Assembly: GCF_025837155.1 (NCBI RefSeq)
Contig: NZ_CP107549.1
Span: forward strand, 4,030,001-4,094,000
DNA length: 64,000 nt
Reading direction: 5' to 3'
Origin: Pseudomonas sp. Z8(2022)
GTDB taxonomy: Bacteria > Pseudomonadota > Gammaproteobacteria > Pseudomonadales > Pseudomonadaceae
Position numbers and translations under genes: made by a program. This document shows, piece after piece, positions 45,681 through 54,681 of this stretch. Each line of letters starts with the position of its first letter. Positions within the stretch are counted from its first letter, which is position 1. The notes beneath the pieces were generated by a model. The model worked only from the letters and a program-made list of their open reading frames with translations. It had not been told where the DNA came from and did no database searches.

Positions 45681-46582
45681 AGATCGCCGTGCTGTCGCGC
45701 AACCCGCGTCTGTATTCCACCCGTCGTCTGGTGGAGGCCGGTCAGCAGCGGGGCCATGAAATGGTGGTGATCGACACCCTGCGCGCCTACATGAACATCG
45801 CCAGCCACAAGCCGCAGATCCACTACCGCGGCCAGGCCCTGGAAGGTTTCGACGCGGTGATTCCGCGCATCGGCGCATCAGTGACCTTCTATGGCTGCGC
45901 GGTGTTGCGCCAGTTCGAGATGATGGGCGTCTACCCGCTCAACGAATCGGTGGCCATCAGCCGCTCGCGCGACAAGCTGCGCGCCCTGCAACTGCTGTCT
46001 CGCAAGGGCATCGGCCTGCCGGTGACCGGTTTCGCCCACTCCCCGGACGACATTCCCGACCTGATTCAGATGGTCGGCGGCGCGCCGCTGGTGATCAAGG
46101 TGCTGGAAGGCACTCAGGGCATGGGCGTGGTGCTGGCCGAAACGACCAAGGCGGCCGAGTCGGTGATCGAGGCCTTCCTCGGCCTCAAGCAGGACATCAT
46201 GGTGCAGGAATACATCAAGGAAGCCGGCGGCGCCGACATTCGCTGTTTCGTGGTCGGCGACAAGGTGATCGCGGCGATGAAACGCCAGGCCAAGGCCGGC
46301 GAATTCCGCTCCAACCTGCACCGTGGCGGCAGCGCCAGCCTGATCAAGATCACGCCGGAAGAACGCATGACCGCTGTGCGTGCGGCCAGGGTCATGGGCC
46401 TGAATGTCGCCGGCGTGGATATCCTGCGCTCCAACCACGGGCCGCTGGTCATGGAAGTGAACTCCTCGCCAGGCCTGGAAGGCATCGAGACCACCACCAC
46501 CAAGGACGTCGCCGGGATGATCATCCAGTATCTGGAGAAGAACGCCGAACCCGGCCAGACCCGCACCAAGGGCCGCGGATGA
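45677..46582 (+). CDS. rimK: RimK, S6 glutamate ligase
   Basis: ATP-grasp ligase adding glutamates to the C-terminus of ribosomal protein S6, affecting translation and, in pseudomonads, motility and virulence. 301 residues from MKIAVLSRNPRLYSTRRL, the usual length; the frame open to 45521 overlaps rimB. ATP-grasp motifs LVIKVLEGTQGMGV, IMVQEYIKE, and MEVNSSPGLEG. Overlaps rimB upstream and ldcA downstream by four bases each. Confidence 0.97.
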   Translation: MKIAVLSRNPRLYSTRRLVEAGQQRGHEMVVIDTLRAYMNIASHKPQIHYRGQALEGFDAVIPRIGASVTFYGCAVLRQFEMMGVYPLNESVAISRSRDKLRALQLLSRKGIGLPVTGFAHSPDDIPDLIQMVGGAPLVIKVLEGTQGMGVVLAETTKAAESVIEAFLGLKQDIMVQEYIKEAGGADIRCFVVGDKVIAAMKRQAKAGEFRSNLHRGGSASLIKITPEERMTAVRAARVMGLNVAGVDILRSNHGPLVMEVNSSPGLEGIETTTTKDVAGMIIQYLEKNAEPGQTRTKGRG

Positions 46583-47475
46583 GCCAGGCGTTCGATGGCC
46601 GCGTGGCGCTGATCGCCCCCGCTGCGGCCATCGCCGAAGACGTGCTGGAAGCGACCCTGGCGCAACTCGAGGTGCTGGGCGTGCCCTACCACCTGGGCCG
46701 GCACGTGCGCGCCCGTCATCGCTACCTGGCCGGCACCCCGGAACAACGCCTGGAGGACCTGCACCAGGCCTTCGCCCTGCCCGATATCGCCGCCGTCTGG
46801 TGCCTGCGCGGCGGCTACGGCTGCGCGCAGCTGGTAGCGGACATCGACTGGGCGCTGCTGCAGCAGGCCAGCCCGCGCCCGCTGATCGGCTTCTCCGATC
46901 TGTCGGTGTTGCTGGAGGCCTTCAGCCAACATGGTTTACCGGCCATTCATGGCCCGGTGGCGACGGCGCTCGGCCATCAGGTGCTGTCGGCGCCCGCTGG
47001 CCAGCGCGAGCGGCTGGCCTCGATGCAGGCGTTGTGGGACCTGCTCAAGGGGCAGCATCGACACCTGCCGCTGCGCCATATCAGCGGCCCGCAACTTGCC
47101 ATCGGCGGCACCCTGCAGGGCGGCAATCTCACGGCCCTGGCCAGCGTCTGCGGCACGGCTGCCGGGATGCGCCTGGGCGAAGACTCGATCCTGATTCTGG
47201 AAGACGTCGGCGAGCCCTACTACCGTCTGGAGCGCAGCTTCTGGCAACTGCTGCAGAGCTTCGCCGGGCAACGCCCGCGTGCGGTATGCCTGGGCAGTTT
47301 CACCGACTGTCCGCGGCGCGGTGTGCACCACAGCCTGGAGCAGATCATCGGTGAATACCTGGCACCGCTGGGCGTGCCGCTGTATGGCGACCTGCCCAGC
47401 GGCCATGGCGACAGCAATTTCCCCTGGCCCTACGGCAAGCGGGCACGAATCAGCGCCAACAGCCTGAGCTGGTAA
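46579..47475 (+). CDS. ldcA: LD-carboxypeptidase (muramoyltetrapeptide carboxypeptidase)
   Basis: Cytoplasmic serine peptidase (S66) removing the terminal D-alanine from recycled murein tetrapeptides. 298 residues, with nucleophile Ser106 in LIGFSDLSVL, Glu in LEDVGEPYY and His in SGHGDSN forming the catalytic triad. Coupled to rimK by four bases. Convergent with amgS, 41 bases away. Confidence 0.95.
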   Translation: MSQAFDGRVALIAPAAAIAEDVLEATLAQLEVLGVPYHLGRHVRARHRYLAGTPEQRLEDLHQAFALPDIAAVWCLRGGYGCAQLVADIDWALLQQASPRPLIGFSDLSVLLEAFSQHGLPAIHGPVATALGHQVLSAPAGQRERLASMQALWDLLKGQHRHLPLRHISGPQLAIGGTLQGGNLTALASVCGTAAGMRLGEDSILILEDVGEPYYRLERSFWQLLQSFAGQRPRAVCLGSFTDCPRRGVHHSLEQIIGEYLAPLGVPLYGDLPSGHGDSNFPWPYGKRARISANSLSW

Positions 47476-47516
47476 AAGGCGCTAGTCGCCTGGGCGCCCG
47501 CAGCTTCGATGCCCGG

Positions 47517-48833
47517 CTACACCGCATCGCGCGGCAGGAGCAGACCGAGCGGCAGGCGCACCCGCGCCTCCAACCCACCACCGCTGCGGTTGCGCAGTTC
47601 GACGCTACCGCCATGCATCGCCGCGATGCGCTTGACGATGGCCAGACCGAGGCCGGTGCCACGCCCGCCACGGGCCCGGTCACCGCGAATGAAGGGGTTG
47701 AAGATGCTGTCGATCTCGGCCGGATCGATGCCGTTGCCACGGTCCAGCACACTCAGCACCACATAGGGCGCGCCCTGATCACCGGCCAGGCTGGCGACCA
47801 CCTCCACCGCATTGCCACCGCCATGGTTCAGCGCGTTCTCCACCAGGTTGGTGAGCAGGCGCTTGATCGACACCCGGCGCAACGGGAAGGGCGGAATGTT
47901 CTCCAGGCACAGACGTACGCGCTCGTCGCCCTGGTTGTACGGCGCCAGGGTCTCGCGCACCAGCTCGGGGAAGTCGGCCTCTTCCACCGGCTCGTCGCGA
48001 CCGTCACGAATGAAGGCGAGGAACTGATCGAGGATGGCGTCCATGTCCTCGATATCGCGCACCATGTCCTCGGCCAGTTCCGAGTCGTTGTCCATGAATT
48101 CCAGCGCCAGGCGCAGGCGCGTCAGCGGCGTGCGCAGGTCGTGGGAGACGCCGGCCAGCATCAGCTCACGCTCGCGCCCGGCCTGTTCGACATCCTCGGC
48201 CATCTGATTGAAGGCGCGGTACACCTCGGTCATCTCGCTCGGCGTATCGCTCACCGGCAGGCGCACGCTGCGCCCCTGACCGAGCTGACGAGCGGCGAAG
48301 ACCAGACGCTTGAGCGGCGCATTGAGCTGACGCACGAAGATCCAGGCAGCCGCAGTGGACAGCAGACCGATACCGAGGAACCAGCCCAGCACGCTCCAGA
48401 TCCGCTGGCCGCGCAGCGGATGCGGGTACATCGGCACCCGCACCCAGCCATCGCCGAGGCTCGGCGCATGTACCCAGAGCGCCGGCGGCGTGGTTGCGCG
48501 CACGCGGGTTTCGGTATCCGGGCCGAGTTCGGTCTGCATCTGCCGCTGGAAGATTTCGCTGTAGGGCCAGTGCTGCTCGCTGGCCGGCACCTTGTCGCGC
48601 GGGATGCGCTTGAGCCCCGCCGCCTGGGCGATATGGTCGCGGTCATCGGGACTGGCCGCCCAGTAGGCTCGCAGCGTCAACGCCGCACCGTGACTGTACT
48701 GGCGGTCGACCAGCACGTCCTCGTTCATCATCAGGTACACCAGCGTCAGTGCCTTGGAAAACAGCACGACGACGAGCACCAGCCAGAGGGTGCGGGCGAA
48801 GAAGCTTTGCGGGAACCAGTAGGGAGCTTTCAT
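47517..48833 (-). CDS. amgS: AmgS (EnvZ-type) sensor histidine kinase
   Basis: Two-component sensor of the AmgRS system, which in P. aeruginosa responds to membrane stress and protects against aminoglycosides. 438 residues: membrane helices about 13-35 and 145-170 flanking a periplasmic sensor, HAMP, H-box GVSHDLRTPLTRL, N-box LTNLVENALNHGG, and ATP motifs DRGNGI and GRGTGLGLAIV. Follows amgR after 89 bases that contain a hairpin, so it is probably co-transcribed. Confidence 0.93.
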   Translation of the reverse strand: MKAPYWFPQSFFARTLWLVLVVVLFSKALTLVYLMMNEDVLVDRQYSHGAALTLRAYWAASPDDRDHIAQAAGLKRIPRDKVPASEQHWPYSEIFQRQMQTELGPDTETRVRATTPPALWVHAPSLGDGWVRVPMYPHPLRGQRIWSVLGWFLGIGLLSTAAAWIFVRQLNAPLKRLVFAARQLGQGRSVRLPVSDTPSEMTEVYRAFNQMAEDVEQAGRERELMLAGVSHDLRTPLTRLRLALEFMDNDSELAEDMVRDIEDMDAILDQFLAFIRDGRDEPVEEADFPELVRETLAPYNQGDERVRLCLENIPPFPLRRVSIKRLLTNLVENALNHGGGNAVEVVASLAGDQGAPYVVLSVLDRGNGIDPAEIDSIFNPFIRGDRARGGRGTGLGLAIVKRIAAMHGGSVELRNRSGGGLEARVRLPLGLLLPRDAV

Positions 48834-48889
48834 CGATACTCGGGCGGGAGTGAGGTGGGGGCATCAGAAAACGCCCCGCCGGAAGAACA

Positions 48890-48915
48890 GGGCGGATGAA
48901 TCAGCTCATCCGCCC
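48890..48915 (-). promoter_or_regulatory. Intercistronic hairpin between amgR and amgS
   Basis: Ten-base perfect arms GGGCGGATGA / TCATCCGCCC with a six-base loop, seven bases past the amgR stop. No T-run follows, so it may lower read-through into amgS or set mRNA stability between the regulator and sensor. Confidence 0.5.
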
Positions 48916-48922
48916 AGGAAGA

Positions 48923-49660
48923 TCACTTGCTGCCGTCCGGCACGAACACATAGCCCACGCCCCAGACGGTCTGGATATAGCGCGGTTTTGACGGATCCGG
49001 CTCGATCAGGCGGCGCAGGCGGCTGATCTGCACATCGATGGAGCGCTCCAGCGCATCCCATTCGCGACCGCGGGCCAGGTTCATCAGCTTGTCGCGGGTC
49101 AGCGGCTCGCGTGCATGCTGCACCAGAGCCTTGAGTACGGCGAACTCACCGGTGGTGAGCATGTGCACTTCCTCGCCTTTCTTCAGCTCGCGCGTGGCCA
49201 GGGACAGTTCATAGTCGCCGAAGCTGACGCTTTCGTCCTCGGTACCCGGCGCGCCCGGCACCACCGGAGCCTGACGACGCAGCACGGCCTTGATGCGCGC
49301 CAGCAGTTCGCGCGGATTGAACGGTTTGGCCAGGTAGTCGTCGGCACCCAGCTCCAGACCCTGGATGCGGCTGGACTCATCACCCTTGGCGGTGAGCATG
49401 ATGATCGGAATCTGATTGTTCGCCTCGCGCAGGCGGCGGCAGGCGGACAGGCCGTCCTCACCGGGCAGCATCAGGTCGAGCACCACCAGGTTGAACAGTT
49501 CGCGAGCCAGCAGACGGTCCATCTGCTCGACGTTCTCCACCGCACGCACCCGGTAGCCCTGCTCGTCGAAGAAGCGCTCGAGCAGGCGGCGCAGACGGGC
49601 GTCGTCGTCGACGATGAGGATCTTCTCGCCTTCGGCGGCAAGGGCAGCGGACTGGGTCAT
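48923..49660 (-). CDS. amgR: AmgR (OmpR-type) response regulator
   Basis: DNA-binding regulator paired with AmgS. 245 residues from MTQSAALAAEGEKILIVDDD. The receiver has phosphoacceptor Asp62 in VVLDLMLPG, the Thr in MLTAKGD and Lys in YLAKPFN. The C-terminal winged helix (about 150-240) has LTTGEFAVLKALV and YIQTVWGVGYVFVP. The open frame to 49705 adds 15 unconserved residues. Confidence 0.95.
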   Translation of the reverse strand: MTQSAALAAEGEKILIVDDDARLRRLLERFFDEQGYRVRAVENVEQMDRLLARELFNLVVLDLMLPGEDGLSACRRLREANNQIPIIMLTAKGDESSRIQGLELGADDYLAKPFNPRELLARIKAVLRRQAPVVPGAPGTEDESVSFGDYELSLATRELKKGEEVHMLTTGEFAVLKALVQHAREPLTRDKLMNLARGREWDALERSIDVQISRLRRLIEPDPSKPRYIQTVWGVGYVFVPDGSK

Positions 49661-49791
49661 GGCGTCTCCTTGGACAGCCGTACTAAGGACGGCAAGTGGC
49701 GGCATTATCGCTCAGGCGCATGGGCAGGCGCTTCAGCCATTGTTAGCAGATTTTTCCCCGAACGGTTCCCAGCGCGGGCGGGTGCGGTGTT

Positions 49792-49797
49792 TATAAT
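49792..49797 (+). promoter_or_regulatory. Candidate -10 box of tex
   Basis: A consensus TATAAT lies 66 bases before the tex ATG inside the 202-base divergent region amgR/tex. I see no good -35 box at the usual 16-18 base spacing, so the assignment rests on the -10 alone. Confidence 0.4.
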
Positions 49798-49862
49798 GCG
49801 CCGCTTTCGTATCTGGCCGGCATCTTTGCGGCCGCCCTGTCGCTTCAGTGGGTAGTTTTCAT

Positions 49863-52190
49863 ATGGACAGCATCAACAATCGCATCGCCAACGAGCTGGG
49901 CGTGCGCCCGCAACAGGTCGCCGCCGCCGTGGCCCTGCTCGACGAAGGCTCTACCGTGCCTTTCATCGCCCGTTACCGTAAGGAAGTGACCGGTAGCCTC
50001 GACGATACCCAGCTGCGCCATCTGGAAGAGCGCCTGCGTTACCTGCGCGAACTGGACGAGCGCCGCGTGGCGATCCTCGCCAGCATCGAGGAACAGGGCA
50101 AGCTGACCCCGGAACTCAAGCGCGAGATCGACCTGGCCGACACCAAGACCCGCCTCGAAGACCTGTACCTGCCGTACAAGCAGAAGCGCCGCACCAAGGG
50201 CCAGATCGCTCTGGAAGCCGGTCTCGGCGAACTGGCCGACGCACTGTTCAACGACCCGAGCCTGACACCCGAGCAGGAAGCCGAGCGTTTCATCGACGCC
50301 GAGAAAGGCTTCGCCGATGTGAAAGCCGTGCTCGAAGGCGCCAAGTACATTCTTATGGAACGCTTCGCCGAAGACGCCGCGCTGCTCGACAAGCTGCGCA
50401 GCTTCCTCAAGGACAACGCCACCCTCAGCGCCCGTGTGGTGCCGGGCAAGGAAAACGAAGGGGCCAAGTTCAGCGACTACTTCGAGCACGACGAGCTGCT
50501 CAAGGGCGTGCCGTCGCACCGCGCACTGGCGATCTTCCGCGGGCGTAACGAAGGCATTCTCAGCGCCAGCCTGAAGGTCGGCGAAGAGCTGCCGGGCACC
50601 CTGCACCCGTGCGAGCTGATGATCGGCGAGCGCTTCGGCCTCGCGAACCAGGGCCGCGCCGCCGACAAGTGGCTGGCCGAGGTGGTGCGCTGGACCTGGA
50701 AGGTCAAGCTGTACAACCACCTGGAAACCGACCTGCTCGGCGAGTTGCGCGAGAAGGCCGAGGACGAGGCGATTTCCGTGTTCGCCCGCAACCTGCACGA
50801 CCTGCTGCTGGCCGCCCCGGCCGGCCCGCGCGCCACCCTGGCGCTCGACCCGGGCCTGCGCACCGGCTGCAAGGTGGCCGTGGTCGATGCCACCGGCAAG
50901 GTGCTGGAGACCACCACCGTCTACCCGCACGCCCCGCGCAACGACTGGGACGGCACCCTGGCGATCCTCGCCAGGCTGTGCGCCAAGCATGGCGTCGACC
51001 TGATTTCCATCGGCAACGGCACCGCCAGCCGCGAAACCGACAAGCTGGCCGCCGAGCTGATCAAGAAGGTGCCGGATCTCAAGCTGACCAAGGTGATGGT
51101 CTCCGAGGCCGGCGCCTCGGTGTACTCGGCCTCGGAACTGGCCGCCCGCGAATTCCCCGATCTCGACGTATCGCTGCGCGGCGCAGTAAGCATCGCCCGC
51201 CGCCTGCAGGACCCGCTGGCCGAACTGGTGAAGATCGACCCGAAATCCATCGGCGTCGGCCAGTACCAGCACGACGTGTCGCAGCTCAAGCTGGCGCGCA
51301 GCCTGGACGCCGTGGTCGAGGACTGCGTGAACGCCGTCGGCGTGGACGTCAACACCGCCTCCGCCGCCCTGCTGGCGCGTATTTCTGGTCTCAACGCGAC
51401 CCTGGCGCAGAACATCGTGCAGTACCGCGATGCCAATGGCGCCTTCCGCAGCCGCGCCGAGCTGAAGAAGGTGCCGCGCCTGGGCGAGAAGACCTTCGAG
51501 CAGGCCGCCGGCTTCCTCCGTGTAATGAACGGCGACAACCCGCTGGACGCCTCCGCCGTGCACCCGGAAACCTACCCGCTGGTCGAACGCATCGCCCAGG
51601 ACACCGGCCGCGACATCCGCTCGCTGATCGGCGACTCGGCGTTCCTCAAGCGCCTCGATCCGGCCAAATTCACCGACGAGCGCTTCGGCCTGCTCACCGT
51701 CGGCGACATCCTCAAGGAACTGGACAAGCCCGGTCGCGACCCGCGCCCGGAGTTCAAGACCGCCGAGTTCCAGGAAGGCGTGGAGACCCTCGCCGACCTC
51801 AAGCTGGGCATGGTCCTCGAAGGTGTGGTGACCAACGTCACCAACTTCGGCGCCTTCGTCGACATCGGCGTGCACCAGGACGGTCTGGTGCACATCAGCG
51901 CGCTGTCGGAAAAATTCATCAAGGACCCGCACGAGGCAGTCAAGGCCGGCGACGTGGTCAAAGTCAAGGTGATGGAAGTGGACATTCCGCGTAACCGCAT
52001 CGCCCTGTCCATGCGCATGGGCGACACCCCCGGCGAGAAGGTCGAGGGTGCGCGTGGCGGCCAGTCACGCGGTGGCAACCGTGGTGGCAACACGCCTCGC
52101 AGCGAGCGCCATTCCAGCCATGACAAACCAGCACCAGCCACCGGCGGCATGGCCGCCCTGTTCGCCAACGCCAAGCAGTTGAAGAAATGA
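49863..52190 (+). CDS. tex: Tex, S1-domain transcription accessory protein
   Basis: Conserved nucleic-acid-binding protein affecting transcription. 775 residues from MDSINNRIANELGVRPQQ; the upstream GTG at 49848 is less likely. Domains in order: N-terminal helical region, YqgF-like RNase H fold (LALDPGLRTGCKVAVVDATGKV), helix-hairpin-helix pair (VDVNTASAALLARISGLN), and C-terminal S1 (about 640-715; GMVLEGVVTNVTNFGAFVDIG). It ends with a Gly/Arg/Ser-rich tail. Coupled to the downstream thioesterase by ATGA. Confidence 0.96.
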   Translation: MDSINNRIANELGVRPQQVAAAVALLDEGSTVPFIARYRKEVTGSLDDTQLRHLEERLRYLRELDERRVAILASIEEQGKLTPELKREIDLADTKTRLEDLYLPYKQKRRTKGQIALEAGLGELADALFNDPSLTPEQEAERFIDAEKGFADVKAVLEGAKYILMERFAEDAALLDKLRSFLKDNATLSARVVPGKENEGAKFSDYFEHDELLKGVPSHRALAIFRGRNEGILSASLKVGEELPGTLHPCELMIGERFGLANQGRAADKWLAEVVRWTWKVKLYNHLETDLLGELREKAEDEAISVFARNLHDLLLAAPAGPRATLALDPGLRTGCKVAVVDATGKVLETTTVYPHAPRNDWDGTLAILARLCAKHGVDLISIGNGTASRETDKLAAELIKKVPDLKLTKVMVSEAGASVYSASELAAREFPDLDVSLRGAVSIARRLQDPLAELVKIDPKSIGVGQYQHDVSQLKLARSLDAVVEDCVNAVGVDVNTASAALLARISGLNATLAQNIVQYRDANGAFRSRAELKKVPRLGEKTFEQAAGFLRVMNGDNPLDASAVHPETYPLVERIAQDTGRDIRSLIGDSAFLKRLDPAKFTDERFGLLTVGDILKELDKPGRDPRPEFKTAEFQEGVETLADLKLGMVLEGVVTNVTNFGAFVDIGVHQDGLVHISALSEKFIKDPHEAVKAGDVVKVKVMEVDIPRNRIALSMRMGDTPGEKVEGARGGQSRGGNRGGNTPRSERHSSHDKPAPATGGMAALFANAKQLKK

Positions 52191-52573
52191 GCACGACAGA
52201 TAACGTAGGCACCGCCAGCGCCTTTTCCCGCCTGCTCGGCCTGGAGTTTCTCCAGGTCGGCGGCGGCGAGGCGCGCGTGCGCCTGACCCTTACCGACGAA
52301 CTGCGCAACCTGCACGGCAAGCTGCACGGCGGTGCGCTGTTCTCGCTGATCGACACCGCCATGGGCCAGGCCAGCCACAGCCTGAGCAATGGCGAGGCAA
52401 GCACCGTCACCCTCGAATGCAAGATCAACTACATCCGCCCGGTTTCCGAGGGCAGCGTGCTGTGCCACGCCAAGGTGCTGCATGCAGGGCGCCGTACCCA
52501 GGTGGTGGAAGCCGAAGTACTGCAGGGCGACAAGCTGGTCGCCAAGGCGCAAGGCACCTTCGCCTGCGTGTAA
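52187..52573 (+). CDS. PaaI-family hot-dog thioesterase
   Basis: 128 residues, single hot-dog fold. Catalytic-region motif LRNLHGKLHGGALFSLIDTAMGQA and INYIRPVSEGSVLCHAKV place it in the PaaI/YbgC-like acyl-CoA thioesterases. Coupled to tex; the substrate is not predictable. Confidence 0.9.
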   Translation: MSTTDNVGTASAFSRLLGLEFLQVGGGEARVRLTLTDELRNLHGKLHGGALFSLIDTAMGQASHSLSNGEASTVTLECKINYIRPVSEGSVLCHAKVLHAGRRTQVVEAEVLQGDKLVAKAQGTFACV

Positions 52574-52609
52574 TCGGCCGGGCGCGAAGTCGTCTAATGT
52601 GGCCATGAC

Positions 52610-52637
52610 ATCGCCCCTTGCAGAGTGCGGGGGCGAT
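52610..52637 (+). promoter_or_regulatory. Stem-loop 39 bases before gshA
   Basis: ATCGCCCC and GGGGCGAT form a perfect eight-base stem around a 12-base loop between the thioesterase stop and gshA. It has no T-run. It may be a weak terminator for tex-thioesterase or a control element of gshA. Confidence 0.45.
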
Positions 52638-52675
52638 CCCCATATTGTGGCGACTGCCCAGTTAGGAACTGCATC

Positions 52676-54256
52676 TTGAGCGATCTTCTCTCCCGCCGCC
52701 TGGCCCAGCTCGGCGAGCCGGCCAACCTGCCCCTGCTGGGTGAATGCCTGCACGGCATCGAGCGCGAATGCCTGCGCGTCGATCGCGAGGGTCAGCTGGC
52801 CCTGACCCCGCATCCGCAGGCACTGGGCTCGGCACTGACCCATGCGCAGATCACCACCGACTATTCCGAGTCGCTGCTGGAGTTCATCACCGGCACGGCC
52901 ACCGATCCCGCCGCCACCCTTGCGGAACTGGAAGACATCCACCGCTTCACCTACGACAAGCTCGATGGCGAACTGCTATGGAGCCCGTCGATGCCCTGCG
53001 CGCTGCCGGACGAAGAGACCATCCCCATCGCCCGCTACGGCAGCTCCAACATCGGTCGCCTCAAGTACGTGTACCGCAAGGGCCTGGCACTGCGTTACGG
53101 CAAGACCATGCAGTGCATCGCCGGCATCCACTACAACTTCTCCCTGCCCGAAGGGCTGTGGCAGTTGCAGCAAAGGAGCGAAGGCAATACGCAGAGCCCG
53201 CGCGACTACCAGTCGACACGCTATATCTCGCTGATCCGCAATTTCCGCCGCTACAGCTGGCTGCTGATGTACCTGTTCGGCGCCTCGCCGGCGCTGGACA
53301 AGGGCTTCATGCGTGGCCGCCCGCACCATTTGCAGGAGCTGGACGACAGCACCCTGTATCTGCCCTATGCCACCAGCCTGCGCATGAGCGACCTGGGCTA
53401 CCAGAGCGGCGCGCAATCGGGCCTGACGCCCTGCTACAACGACCTGGCCAGCTATACCGACAGCCTGCGTCTGGCTGTCGGCACACCCTACCCGGCCTAT
53501 GTCGAGATGGGCACCAAGCGCGGCGACGAATGGCTGCAGCTCAATACCAACATCCTGCAGATCGAGAACGAGTACTACTCGAGCATCCGCCCGAAACGCG
53601 TGACCCGCAGCGGCGAGAGACCGATCCAGGCGCTGATGAGCCGTGGCGTGCAGTACGTGGAAGTACGCTGCCTGGACATCAACCCCTTCCTGCCGCTGGG
53701 CATCGACGAGGCGCAGGCGCGCTTCATCGATGCGTTCCTGCTGTACTGCGCGCTGGAAGACAGCCCGCTGCTGGAAAACGGCGAGTGCAGCAGCTGCACC
53801 AGCAACTTCCTCAAGGTGGTCAAGGAAGGCCGCCGCCCCGGTCTGCATCTGCAGAAGGGCAAGCAGCAGGTGGAACTCAAGGTCTGGGCCAGCGAGCTGC
53901 TCGAACGCATCCTGCCGCTGGCCGAACTGCTCGATCGCAGCCAGGGCCGTGGCGTGCATGTCGAGGCACTGGCGCAACAGCAGGCCAAGGTCGCCGACGC
54001 GGAGATGACCCCCTCGGCACAGATACTGGCGATTCTGCGTCAGGGCCAGAGCTTCACCGACTTCGCCCTGCAACAGAGCCTGCGCCACGCCGAGTACTTC
54101 CGCGCGCAACCGCTCAGTGCGCAAAAGCAGCAGGTCTTCGAGAAGGCCGCGCATGTCTCGCTGGCCGAGCAGGCGGAGCTGGAAGCGCAGCCCAGAGGCG
54201 ATTTCGACGCCTTCGTCGCGGCCTACCAGGCAAGCATCCTGGCGCTGGCGGTATAG
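52676..54256 (+). CDS. gshA: Glutamate-cysteine ligase
   Basis: First enzyme of glutathione synthesis, joining glutamate and cysteine; partner of gshB at 7079. 526 residues from a TTG at 52676 (SDLLSRRLAQLG after the initiator), preceded by TTAGGAACT; the upstream frame to 52625 has no family similarity. Motifs LHGIERECLRVD, TTDYSESLLEFITG, MQCIAGIHYNFS, and RYSWLLMYLFGASPAL, close to proteobacterial GshA type I. The TTG start may keep translation low. Confidence 0.95.
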   Translation: MSDLLSRRLAQLGEPANLPLLGECLHGIERECLRVDREGQLALTPHPQALGSALTHAQITTDYSESLLEFITGTATDPAATLAELEDIHRFTYDKLDGELLWSPSMPCALPDEETIPIARYGSSNIGRLKYVYRKGLALRYGKTMQCIAGIHYNFSLPEGLWQLQQRSEGNTQSPRDYQSTRYISLIRNFRRYSWLLMYLFGASPALDKGFMRGRPHHLQELDDSTLYLPYATSLRMSDLGYQSGAQSGLTPCYNDLASYTDSLRLAVGTPYPAYVEMGTKRGDEWLQLNTNILQIENEYYSSIRPKRVTRSGERPIQALMSRGVQYVEVRCLDINPFLPLGIDEAQARFIDAFLLYCALEDSPLLENGECSSCTSNFLKVVKEGRRPGLHLQKGKQQVELKVWASELLERILPLAELLDRSQGRGVHVEALAQQQAKVADAEMTPSAQILAILRQGQSFTDFALQQSLRHAEYFRAQPLSAQKQQVFEKAAHVSLAEQAELEAQPRGDFDAFVAAYQASILALAV

Positions 54257-54403
54257 CCGTAGCGCCCAGGGATGGCCCGCCACAAACCGTCGACTCGCTC
54301 ACAAAGCCAACCAGCGGAGCAAAACCCGGGATAGGCGGCCACTCCCCGGGCCGCCGGGCAAGCTAGCATTGCCGGGTGACTGACGACAGACGAGCAGCGC
54401 CCC

Positions 54404-54595
54404 ATGGCCGAAGACGCCACGCCGCAATGGAGCCTGGAGAGCCTGACCAAGGCCTATCAGCAAGGCTATATGGTCGGGCTCACCGGCCAGCCCAGAACCC
54501 GCCAGCCCTATCCTGACGAAATCCCTGCAGCAGCCTGGGAGGCCGGCTGGGACGACGGTTTCGAGCAGATGCGCCTGCAGCAGCAGAGCGCCTGA
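54404..54595 (+). CDS. Rmf/CrpP-like small protein
   Basis: 63 residues. The motif YQQGYMVGLTGQPR (about 18-31), a Pro-Tyr element (QPYPDE) and AAWEAGWDDGFEQ at the end match the ribosome modulation factor fold (E. coli Rmf has GYQAGIAG, CPY and QWLGGWREA). In Pseudomonas such proteins are annotated Rmf/CrpP. A role in ribosome hibernation is possible; CrpP has also been linked to ciprofloxacin modification, which is contested. The Cys of the CPY element is absent. Single gene after gshA, convergent with argA. Confidence 0.8.
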   Translation: MAEDATPQWSLESLTKAYQQGYMVGLTGQPRTRQPYPDEIPAAAWEAGWDDGFEQMRLQQQSA

Positions 54596-54606
54596 ACCCC
54601 TGAACG

Positions 54607-54660
54607 CACCGCAGGAGGGGCTTCAGCCGCGAAGCTCGCGGATAAATCCGCTCCTACGGC
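54607..54660. repeat. Degenerate REP element
   Basis: Contains GGGGCTTCAGCCGCGAAG and, after a short loop, CTCGCGGATAAATCCGCTCCTAC; the arms pair imperfectly. Same family as 15269-15347. It separates the Rmf-like gene and argA, convergent genes. Confidence 0.65.
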
Positions 54661-54681
54661 TCCGGCATGCTCTCGCCCCGC

